Assembly (NCBI GenBank): GCA_036517755.1
Contig: DATDUH010000032.1
Location: 1 to 6,445 of the forward strand
Length of the DNA: 6,445 nucleotides
Direction: 5' to 3'
From: JACOXB01 sp036517755
GTDB lineage: Bacteria; Patescibacteriota; Minisyncoccia; UBA6257; Colwellbacteraceae
The notes under the pieces are model-generated. The model saw only the letters and a list, made by a program, of their open reading frames with translations, did not search any database and was not told the DNA's origin. The position numbers and the translations under genes are program-made. Each line of letters opens with the position of its first letter. The stretch's first letter is position 1. Of the stretch, positions 1-6,054 are shown piece after piece.

Positions 1-1644
1 TTCTTCTTCGGCGCTGATTTTGCCGAGCATTAATTTAACGAGACCGGTCAGGTCAACAATGTGCGATTTCAGGGCTTCGCCCGGCGTTTCATCTTCGGCG
101 ACGATCGGCAAATCTAAAGGGTTAATGGTGCTTTCCGATTGGAGGGAGATTTGGAGAAAGCTCCCGCCGACCGCCTTGGCCAAAGTTTCATATTCGCGTT
201 CTGGGTCAACAATAATCAAATCTGAGCCGAGCATCATCGAGCGGATTACCTCGAGCTTGGTCGCATATGATTTCCCCGAGCCGGCCTTGCCGAAGATAAC
301 CATATTGGCATTTTCGAGCGAGAAACGGTCGAAGATAATGACCGTATTATTGTGACGGTTTAGGCCGTAAAGCACTCCTTCGTCTGAAGTCAAATCAAGA
401 GCGATGAAGGGGAAGAAAGAGGAAACTGGCGCCGAGTTTAGGGGGGAATGGATGTCGAGTTCGTCCTTCATTATAGGAGCGGTCGAGTTGAATCCCTTTA
501 ATTGTTCAAAGTTAGCCGGCTTTAGATTAACCAGCTTACCGTCCAGGTCTTTAGTGATCTTGGTCTCCAGTTGATTTAGTTCTTTTTCAGAATCGGCATA
601 GATAGTGATATAAACCCCGACATCAAAAAGTTTTTCTTCGGCCCGCTGAAGCGAGTCTCGAAGCATCTCAATGTCTTGGAGGGCTGTTTCAAGCAGGGGG
701 TTGCGGATCATTCCCTTCTCCTGGGCTTCCATTATTTGGGCCTCGATCTGGGTTGCTTTTCTTCTCAGGTTCCTTAGGGCCGTTCCGGTATTAAGGGGAT
801 GAATGAAAATGGAAATATCAATTAGTTCGGGTAAATTGATAATCGGCGAGAACCAGCCGCTTGAGAGATAACGGGGGTAGTTGAAAACAAAAAGAGTTTT
901 TGAATATTTCTCGCCGATCCGGATAAAGTTCGGCGAGACCTCAACCGAGGACGGAGCAACGATATCTTCAATGCCGGCAATGCCACTTTTGCCCTGGCGG
1001 CCGATAGCCTCACCTCGACGCTCGATCGTCGCTGGATTGTAGTAATTAAAGTAGAGCTCTAAGAGTTCCGGATCTTCAAGAGCCACGGCTCGAAGACCAA
1101 TCTGTCGCAGACTATTAATCACCTGTTCAGTCCGCTGTTCCAGTTGTTCCCGGTGGAGGGGATCGGTTGCTTCTTGGTTTTCTCCTGGCTCCGGCGTCTT
1201 TTTCTTGCTGCCGAAAAACTTTCCCAAAATCGGTTTCACTGGGATCGGTAGGACGGGCGGATCGTAAGGCACAACCACGAAGAAGCTTTTGGCCATAATG
1301 GCATTCGTCTCGACAAAAGATTTAACAAATTCTCGGTATTCCTCGAGCTGGATCCTTAAAAGTTTGTTGGTTTCTTCTTGTTGTCTTTCCTCGAGTGACT
1401 GGAGATATTCATCGATGTTTAACTTGCGAGAGTGGATGTTGATCTGAATCGAAAAATCCAGAGCATTAACCAGGCCTTGATAAGTAGCGAGGATAATTCT
1501 TTGCTCCTCCTCTGATTTAAGGTCGAAGTTCAGCCCATCGACGAGAACCACCTTTCGCAGAGCGCCGTTTTTTAAAATAACAACACCATCCTTGATGTCG
1601 CGGATATCAATAATGCTCTGGGCCCGAGCCGCTTCAGCCGGCAT
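1..1644 (-). CDS. VirB4/TraC-type conjugation ATPase, N-terminal 548 residues (3' end outside window)
   Basis: This is an ATPase that energises type IV secretion or conjugation at the cytoplasmic face of the membrane. The frame is open from an ATG at 1644 to base 1 (548 codons, no stop), so the C-terminus, including Walker B, lies outside the window. Residues about 10-440 resemble the CagE/TrbE/VirB4 N-terminal region: a beta-rich start (DIRDIKDGVVILKNG), a stretch around FSIQINIHSRKLN, a charged helical part and FFVVVPYDPP. A hydrophilic lysine/glutamate-rich insert sits near residues 145-165. Walker A is GKAGSGKS at residues 452-459 (bases 268-291, K458), followed by DPEREYETL (480-488) and INPLDLP, both typical of VirB4/TraC. 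An in-frame TGA near 1680 limits the start, and ATG 1644 is the only good candidate. It lies 26 bp after the prgI-like stop, with no clear Shine-Dalgarno sequence. It corresponds to PrgJ in prgH-prgI-prgJ order. Family assignment is firm; the substrate is unknown. Confidence 0.95.
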   Translation of the reverse strand, partial: MPAEAARAQSIIDIRDIKDGVVILKNGALRKVVLVDGLNFDLKSEEEQRIILATYQGLVNALDFSIQINIHSRKLNIDEYLQSLEERQQEETNKLLRIQLEEYREFVKSFVETNAIMAKSFFVVVPYDPPVLPIPVKPILGKFFGSKKKTPEPGENQEATDPLHREQLEQRTEQVINSLRQIGLRAVALEDPELLELYFNYYNPATIERRGEAIGRQGKSGIAGIEDIVAPSSVEVSPNFIRIGEKYSKTLFVFNYPRYLSSGWFSPIINLPELIDISIFIHPLNTGTALRNLRRKATQIEAQIMEAQEKGMIRNPLLETALQDIEMLRDSLQRAEEKLFDVGVYITIYADSEKELNQLETKITKDLDGKLVNLKPANFEQLKGFNSTAPIMKDELDIHSPLNSAPVSSFFPFIALDLTSDEGVLYGLNRHNNTVIIFDRFSLENANMVIFGKAGSGKSYATKLEVIRSMMLGSDLIIVDPEREYETLAKAVGGSFLQISLQSESTINPLDLPIVAEDETPGEALKSHIVDLTGLVKLMLGKISAEEE

Positions 1645-1670
1645 AAATTTATTGTAGCTCGAATTCGAGA

Positions 1671-2207
1671 TTATCGGTAATCAACTCGCTTGGCTAGCTC
1701 TCTTTCGCCTGTTAATCGGCGAACCAATTCGTATTTTTCTTTGAATCGAGCCTGCGGATAACCAAAGTTCCGAGGCAGGGGTTGTTCCCGTCTCGGGATA
1801 GCCGTTTTCGAGGTGCTCATCCACTGCCAAAGCCCCTTGATCCCGCCTAGAGTTGGGGGTTTAGGCGTCGCGGGAGCGGGAGTTCGATGAGTCGCTATAA
1901 TTTTTCTCGCCTCAACTTCGGTTCGGGGGATCCTGGGCTGGAAAACGTATATTTTGGGCTTCCAAAAGTTATCAAAAAGGGCCCGAAGGAAAACAATTAG
2001 CGGTCGGCCGTTGACCCTAACAAAAGCGAGGGCGAGGCCGACGCTCGAGACGAGCGCCGTCAAAATAAGCCAAAGCCAGAAATTGAAGAGGAGAAAAAAA
2101 ATAACAACGAGAATCCCAGCCGCCGCAATATAAGCAAACTGTTTTAGGGTCAGGGGACCAACTACCCTGTCTTCTGTTTCAATAAATTGAGGAACCTGAA
2201 ACTGCAC
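1671..2207 (-). CDS. PrgI-family type IV secretion membrane protein
   Basis: A 178-residue small membrane component of Gram-positive-style conjugation machines. The N-terminus FQVPQFIETEDRVVGPLTLKQF followed by two hydrophobic segments (about residues 23-43 and 45-63) and then VNGRPL is the PrgI family pattern. A short amphipathic part (FWKPKIYVFQPR) follows. Beyond residue about 95 comes an extension rich in Pro, Ala and basic residues (PAPATPKPP, then a charged end with RLTGERELAKRVDYR), which makes the protein longer than the two-helix core alone. The start is a GTG at 2207, chosen because it gives the family N-terminus; it is 4 bp after the TAA of the upstream gene, so translation is probably coupled. 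No strong ribosome binding site is seen. Its place directly before the VirB4 gene matches prgI-prgJ order. The exact role of PrgI is not settled; an inner-membrane partner of the VirB6-like protein is the usual inference. Confidence 0.9.
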   Translation of the reverse strand: MQFQVPQFIETEDRVVGPLTLKQFAYIAAAGILVVIFFLLFNFWLWLILTALVSSVGLALAFVRVNGRPLIVFLRALFDNFWKPKIYVFQPRIPRTEVEARKIIATHRTPAPATPKPPTLGGIKGLWQWMSTSKTAIPRREQPLPRNFGYPQARFKEKYELVRRLTGERELAKRVDYR

Positions 2208-2211
2208 GGTT

Positions 2212-3084
2212 TTACTGTGGCAGGTCTTTTAGGTTGATGACGTTATTCGGATGAATTGGGGGTTTGTCTTCCGGTTTACCCCGAGCGCCCGCTTCGCCCG
2301 CGAAGCGAGGCGAGTCGTCGAGGGGTTCTTCCGGCTCAGTCGGTTCGAAGGGCCCTACTTGGGTGCTTGGGCCGGTGTAATGCACCACTCTTATCTGTGG
2401 TTCCCCGGTCTTTCCGACTTTCGGCGGTTTTTTCTCGGCTACGGAGTAAGGGTAAGCAGTAGTTTCTTCATCCACCTCTAGCCTTGCCGATATAGGCTTT
2501 TGCTCCGTTGGGTTTGGTCCCCGATCTTCTTCAAAAAAATAAGGCCGCGCCAGAGACGGCGTTCCGCCGCGAGACTCTACTCGTTCCGGTCCTTCTTCTT
2601 CGTGAAGTATAAAAGGAGCTTGAGGTAGCTCTTCCCTGTTCGGTTCTTCTCTAAAAATCGGTTTTAGGGTTTGCTGAACTTGTTGAACCTCCACCGGAAC
2701 TGCTTGAGGAGCGGGAGCTGTGGGGGCCGTTGGGGTGCTTCCGGTCGCCGGCCTCACCCCTCCCCAATGATAAAGAGATTTTACCTCTTCAATGATTGGC
2801 GCCAAGATTTTTTTGTTGATTTCCTCGGCAATTGAACTTGCTACTTGAGCCGGCAAATTAACCTCTTTTTGAAATTCTTTAGCCAGGTCCTCAGGATGAA
2901 CAAAGCCAAGAATAACCGCACCGGTTAGATCGGCGATTTTTTTAGTCCGTTCCTCGGTTAGGTGATTACTTTCGCCCAAACCCCAAACAACATCGGTGCT
3001 TTTTTCAGAAAAAAGTACCTCCTTTAAATACTCGGGTAGAGCATCGAATCTTTCTCTGGCTTTTTCTGGGGTGATGTTGGGCAT
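2212..3084 (-). CDS. Unknown protein of the type IV secretion locus: helical N-domain plus acidic disordered tail
   Basis: I do not recognise a named family for this 290-residue protein. Residues 1-105 look like a compact, soluble helical domain: ITPEKARERFDALPEYLKEVLFS, then a segment around TEERTKKIADLTGAVILGFVHPEDL, then QVASSIAEEINKKILAPI. From memory, domains with this wording are common in CPR genomes beside VirB6/PrgI genes. Residues 106-290 are low in hydrophobicity and rich in Pro, Glu, Thr and Gly (GSTPTAPTAPAPQAVP near 115-130, then acidic stretches), so probably disordered. No signal peptide or membrane helix is visible, so it is likely cytoplasmic. The ATG at 3084 is 9 bp after the virB6-like TAG, and its TAA is 4 bp before the prgI GTG. 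Location between channel and PrgI genes suggests an accessory or scaffold role, which is inference only. A strong hairpin lies in its 3' part (2286-2312). Confidence 0.85.
   Translation of the reverse strand: MPNITPEKARERFDALPEYLKEVLFSEKSTDVVWGLGESNHLTEERTKKIADLTGAVILGFVHPEDLAKEFQKEVNLPAQVASSIAEEINKKILAPIIEEVKSLYHWGGVRPATGSTPTAPTAPAPQAVPVEVQQVQQTLKPIFREEPNREELPQAPFILHEEEGPERVESRGGTPSLARPYFFEEDRGPNPTEQKPISARLEVDEETTAYPYSVAEKKPPKVGKTGEPQIRVVHYTGPSTQVGPFEPTEPEEPLDDSPRFAGEAGARGKPEDKPPIHPNNVINLKDLPQ
2286..2312. repeat. Strong GC-rich hairpin inside the 290-residue gene
   Basis: CGCTTCGC (2290-2297) and GCGAAGCG (2300-2307) form a perfect 8-bp stem with a CC loop. CGCC (2286-2289) and GGCG (2309-2312) extend it by 4 bp after a single bulged A at 2308. 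It encodes around PRFAGEAGARG (residues about 259-269) in the disordered tail. With no run of T after it and coding sequence on both sides, it does not look like a terminator; an inserted palindromic element in a permissive linker is more likely. Confidence 0.6.
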
Positions 3085-3093
3085 AAAAGTTTT

Positions 3094-5202
3094 CTATGGC
3101 GTTGCTGGTGCTGCTGGTGCTGGTGACGGCGTTGGCCGTTCGTAGAGAAGGCCAGCGCCAAGCATTTGTTCATGTTGTTTATAGAGCTTCCGCGCTAATA
3201 TCGCATGTCTGGCGGCGGTTGTTGCTGCCCGTGATCCGGCAGGGGCCCTGGCGGCTTGATCGTCAAGCCAATCTAGTTTCTGCTTCACTTCGACCCGCGG
3301 CCCGCTTAAATGAGCGGGGAGACGAGTTCTTGTTTCGAAATCTTGAACAGTCTTATCAAAGACTCCTTGGAATTGTTCGAGTTCGGCCGCATTCATTTTA
3401 GTTCTAAACCTCGCGGTAGTCTCTGGTATTCGCATTAGTACTCCTTGACCAACACCCTCAGCGATGACCTGTCGTGTCGCATCTCGGAAGCCATACTGGT
3501 TTCCCGGCCTGAATATCCGGGTTTGGAGGGCCTCAACGTCTTTAGCGCTCTGATAAGTGGCTTGCTGGAAAGCGTCGACAGCTTCGCGGAGATCGTCGAG
3601 AGTTCCGGTTTCTTCTTCGAATGCTCGGGCCGCATGAATAACCGCCGTGTTGAAGCCAGCCGCTTTCTCAAGGTCTTCATAATCACCCCCTCGGCCCAGT
3701 CGCTTGTAAAGTTTTTCTACTCCCGGGTTTCCAATAAGGCGGGCGATGCCGCCGCTCTCCTCGGGAATTAAGCCAAGAGACCCATTCTTCCGGAGCATAT
3801 CAAGTAGCGCCACTAGTTCCGCCCCTCGGGCGGCTGGTACCGCTTGGGCGGCGCGAACCGGATCGTCTTTAAAGATTGCGACTCCTCTTTCCCCTTCTTT
3901 CTTTACTGCTTTTTCTCCCGCAGCTCCCAAAACGTTTAGTTGCCGACCAGTAAGACGAATTGGGGCCGTCATCAAGCGACCCATCAGGCCTCTTTGTACC
4001 CCGACTCCTTGAAGTTTTTCGGCGCGCTTTCCCCCCTTCTCTCCCCGGAAAGGCGCTGAAATTGCGCCGATAGCCATAACTCGTCCTCGAGCCTTAGCCC
4101 AATTGCCCCCCTTCTTGGCCACGGCCTTTGCATAGCCCGAGCCCATAATCCCCATCTTACTAGAGACCAGAAGCCCGCCCACCATCAGCCCAGCTACGAC
4201 CGTCATCCCGGCTACGGCTTCAGTAAAGCCGGGACTTCCCCCGCTCGAACCCTCGAAAAGGGCGGGGGACTGGGCCAGCTTAACCGAGAGAAAGAAGAAA
4301 AACATGGCAAAGGGAGCAAAAAGTAACCACTTGGTGAATTGATGCCACCAAAGAGACCAGGGACTACCCCCTGGGATTTTAAGAGTAGGGAAGATCCAAC
4401 TGACCCAGGCTAGGGGTAAAACGATTAAGAGAAAGCCGAGAGCAATGCCCCTTATAAAAAGCATGACCGCGAAAGCAAAAAGAGCTAGGGTTCCAAGAAT
4501 ACCGAAAACAAGAGTAAAGAAGACGCTGGCTAAAGAAGCGGCTATTTCCCCCAGAGCTCCTTGCCCGCCTGATTCGACACTGTCGCCGATATTAGCCAGA
4601 ATATTATTCGGGTCAATGGCCGGCAGGAGAAAAACTTTAAGGAAGGAAGCGGGGCTGAAATTAGTTGCCTTATTGAGAACTCCCGTCAGAGCATCAACCG
4701 GGGCCATGAATACATTAGTGATGATAAAGAAACCAAAATTGATCAGGAGGGCCGCCGCTATAAACCGGATCAAGTACTGACCAGCCGTCCCGCGGCGAAA
4801 CATTACGAGAAAGGCGATGATGATAATTCCCGCTACGAGACCCAGGTTAGCTACGGCGAGCACGATATCGTGTCCCTCCTTGATTATCGGTATATCTTTT
4901 ATCTGCTCATTGAATTTGATAGCAAGACCGATAAAAAGGCTGGCTATGGCAAAGAACATAGAGGTTACCAGGCCGATAACCGCGTTAATCACTCCAGCTG
5001 CCATTTGGACGATGGCCGCGGCTACACTGGCAGCTAAGCCGACTATTGGCTCACCAAGAATATCCCAGATGGCATTCCATATACCCGCAATCCAACTCAA
5101 CGGATTCCACCAGGCGGCATAAACCGGCCTGATGCTAAAGAGTAAGACTAGGGCGGAAAGAAGTATTTTTGGGAGCCTATGATTTATTTTCAGGCGTTCC
5201 AT
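3094..5202 (-). CDS. VirB6/TrbL/PrgH-like polytopic membrane protein
   Basis: Probable inner-membrane channel of the type IV secretion machine, 702 residues. A basic start and hydrophobic stretch ending in RPVYA (residues 1-29) look like a signal peptide. Hydrophobic segments follow at about 53-95 (one or two helices), 112-134, 142-166, 218-250, 253-273, 291-309 and 326-346. This fits the VirB6/TrbL layout of an N-terminal multi-helix part with long loops (170-217; Gly/Ser-rich loop about 311-325). Residues about 355-690 are soluble, basic at first (KKGGNWAKARGR) and then largely helical, presumably cytoplasmic; I recognise no named domain there. The end is a Pro/Ala repeat (TPSPAPAAPATP) encoded by a near-repetitive GC-rich tract at 3096-3130. 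The ATG at 5202 overlaps the rsmA stop as TGATG. Assignment rests on topology and on position before PrgI and VirB4 genes, not on a sharp motif. Confidence 0.82.
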   Translation of the reverse strand: MERLKINHRLPKILLSALVLLFSIRPVYAAWWNPLSWIAGIWNAIWDILGEPIVGLAASVAAAIVQMAAGVINAVIGLVTSMFFAIASLFIGLAIKFNEQIKDIPIIKEGHDIVLAVANLGLVAGIIIIAFLVMFRRGTAGQYLIRFIAAALLINFGFFIITNVFMAPVDALTGVLNKATNFSPASFLKVFLLPAIDPNNILANIGDSVESGGQGALGEIAASLASVFFTLVFGILGTLALFAFAVMLFIRGIALGFLLIVLPLAWVSWIFPTLKIPGGSPWSLWWHQFTKWLLFAPFAMFFFFLSVKLAQSPALFEGSSGGSPGFTEAVAGMTVVAGLMVGGLLVSSKMGIMGSGYAKAVAKKGGNWAKARGRVMAIGAISAPFRGEKGGKRAEKLQGVGVQRGLMGRLMTAPIRLTGRQLNVLGAAGEKAVKKEGERGVAIFKDDPVRAAQAVPAARGAELVALLDMLRKNGSLGLIPEESGGIARLIGNPGVEKLYKRLGRGGDYEDLEKAAGFNTAVIHAARAFEEETGTLDDLREAVDAFQQATYQSAKDVEALQTRIFRPGNQYGFRDATRQVIAEGVGQGVLMRIPETTARFRTKMNAAELEQFQGVFDKTVQDFETRTRLPAHLSGPRVEVKQKLDWLDDQAARAPAGSRAATTAARHAILARKLYKQHEQMLGAGLLYERPTPSPAPAAPATP
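4207..4233. repeat. Alternative-pairing hairpin inside the virB6-like gene
   Basis: Two pairings compete: CCCGGCT (4207-4213) with AGCCGGG (4227-4233), and CGGCTT (4215-4220) with AAGCCG (4226-4231) around CAGTA. The region encodes GFTEAVAGM at the junction of a Gly/Ser-rich loop and the last predicted membrane helix. It could be a repeat in a permissive loop or just GC-rich coding sequence. Confidence 0.3.
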
Positions 5203-5204
5203 CA
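5200..5204 (-). promoter_or_regulatory. TGATG stop-start overlap coupling rsmA to the virB6-like gene
   Basis: On the coding strand the TGA of rsmA (5204-5202) shares its A with the ATG of the virB6-like gene (5202-5200). Only a weak purine run (AAAGAAAG) precedes it, so re-initiation by ribosomes finishing rsmA is the likely mode of translation. This arrangement also shows that both genes are on one transcript. Confidence 0.75.
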
Positions 5205-6050
5205 GGTCTTTCTTTTAATTATAGCCCTTTTAAACAGTGGAGAGGCGGTTAATTTATTGATTTCTGTTGAATTTAGAACCTCGCCACGGCTGGTTGATTG
5301 AAAATTGAGTTTTTTAAGCTCTGCTTCGACTTCTTTTTTAGGAAGTCCAAGCCCTTCCGAGAGATTGTTTAAAATGGTTTTTCGGGGTTGTTTGAACAAG
5401 GCTCTTATTAGGCCGTAGTAAATCTCGCTTTGTTTTTTGGTTGCCCGCCTTTGGCGAGGTAAAATTTTCACAATTGCCGAATCTACTTTTGGAGAAGGCT
5501 TAAAAGATTGCTTAGAGATAAAACCGATAATTTCCGGCTTGCCCCAGAACCCGACGCTCGCGGCCAAGATGTTCATCTTGCCCTGAGCGCCAGTCGAAGG
5601 GTTTCCTGCCGTTAATCTTTCTGCTACTTCTTTCTGGAGGGTCAAAACAATTAGTTTCGGTTTTTTTTGGAGCTCGCCGACTATTCTCAAAAGATGCCCG
5701 GTGATGTAGTAGGGAATATTGCCGACTAATTTGTATCCAGTATTTGGCATCTTGTATTTAGTATCTAGAACCGGCAGGACTTTAAGCGCGTCGCCTTCGA
5801 TCACTCTAAGTTTCTTACTAGATACTAGATGCTCTATGCCATCTACTAACGTCGGGTCTTTCTCGATCGCGACAACTTTAGATGTTTGAATTTTTAAATC
5901 TTTAAACTTGTTTAATATCTCCCTAGTCAGCTCTCCGTGCCCTGGTCCGATCTCCACAATCACATCGCCCGATTTCAACTCCAGCTCCCCAACAATTTTT
6001 TTGAGCGCCTTCTCGTCCTTTAAAAAATGCTGCCCTAATCTTCCCCCCAT
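5202..6050 (-). CDS. rsmA: 16S rRNA (adenine1518-N6/adenine1519-N6) dimethyltransferase RsmA/KsgA
   Basis: Dimethylates two adjacent adenines in the 3' helix 45 loop of 16S rRNA using S-adenosylmethionine, late in small-subunit assembly; cytoplasmic. With the start at 6050 the protein has 282 residues, normal for the family. Motifs in order: RLGQHFLKD (4-12), SAM-binding EIGPGHGELT (33-42), AIEKD (61-65), EGDA (85-88), catalytic NIPYYIT (111-117), LQKEVAERL (138-146), FKPSPKVDSAIVKI (183-196) and a C-terminal helical domain containing QPRKT. An in-frame ATG at 6110 exists but would overlap the helicase gene by 56 bp and put 20 extra residues before the conserved N-terminus, so ATG 6050, 4 bp after the helicase stop, is preferred. 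The TGA stop overlaps the next ATG. Short repeats encode three variable parts: about 76-107 (inverted repeat), 150-158 (shared element) and 198-203 (small hairpin). All key motifs are intact. Confidence 0.97.
   Translation of the reverse strand: MGGRLGQHFLKDEKALKKIVGELELKSGDVIVEIGPGHGELTREILNKFKDLKIQTSKVVAIEKDPTLVDGIEHLVSSKKLRVIEGDALKVLPVLDTKYKMPNTGYKLVGNIPYYITGHLLRIVGELQKKPKLIVLTLQKEVAERLTAGNPSTGAQGKMNILAASVGFWGKPEIIGFISKQSFKPSPKVDSAIVKILPRQRRATKKQSEIYYGLIRALFKQPRKTILNNLSEGLGLPKKEVEAELKKLNFQSTSRGEVLNSTEINKLTASPLFKRAIIKRKT
5444..5459. repeat. Small GC-rich hairpin inside rsmA
   Basis: CGCC (5446-5449) and GGCG (5453-5456) pair around TTT, with CC and GG extending the stem past a bulged A at 5457. 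It encodes PRQRRA (residues 198-203) just after the conserved PKVDSAIVKI, another variable point in RsmA. The bulged A followed by GG resembles the design of the hairpin at 2286-2312, but the unit is short and chance is possible. Confidence 0.3.
5577..5601 (-). repeat. Third copy of the short repeat, inside rsmA
   Basis: On the + strand this reads CTTGCCCTGAGCG, then CC, then AGTCGAAGGG. The copy at 6400-6423 in the helicase gene is the same except that A replaces CC, so 23 positions agree around a one-base length change. It lies in the same orientation and encodes most of NPSTGAQGK (residues 150-158). That segment is a variable loop between the conserved LQKEVAERLTA and the following helix. 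The extra base means the two copies are read in different frames in their first half and in the same frame (AQGK) in their second half. Confidence 0.75.
5746..5840. repeat. Imperfect inverted repeat inside rsmA (23-bp arms, 49-bp spacer)
   Basis: The right arm at 5818-5840 begins CTAGATACTAGATG and ends ATGCC. The reverse complement of the left arm (5746-5768) begins CTAGATACTAAATAC and ends GATGCC. By eye 18 of 23 positions match, including the first 10 and last 5. The arms encode parts of GIEHLVSSK and LDTKYKMPNT in RsmA, on either side of the conserved EGDA motif. The left arm continues into more of the same AT-rich TAC/GATAC-like sequence (to about 5731). AT-rich repeats that translate as DTKYK-like peptides are something I recall from CPR genomes. 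Confidence 0.55.
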
Positions 6051-6054
6051 ATTT

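Noticed and set aside
20..355. Open frame on the + strand
   Set aside because: It is antisense to the Walker A region of the VirB4-type gene and has no recognisable protein features.
822..1013. Open frame on the - strand in another frame
   Set aside because: It lies wholly inside the VirB4-type gene in a different frame and is an Arg/Ser-rich shadow translation.
2286..2312. Intrinsic terminator
   Set aside because: The stem is inside coding sequence, is not followed by a T run on either strand, and the same operon continues beyond it.
3096..3135. Minisatellite at the 3' end of the virB6-like gene
   Set aside because: The GCTGGT-like pattern is explained by a short Pro/Ala codon run at the protein's C-terminus, with no regular longer unit.
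4445..5122. Open frames on the + strand opposite the virB6-like gene
   Set aside because: These are complements of codons for membrane helices, with biased composition and no domain or start signal.
5202..5204. Recoded TGA (genetic code 25)
   Set aside because: TGA gives a sensible end to rsmA at the next start codon, and no in-frame TGA occurs inside any conserved gene.
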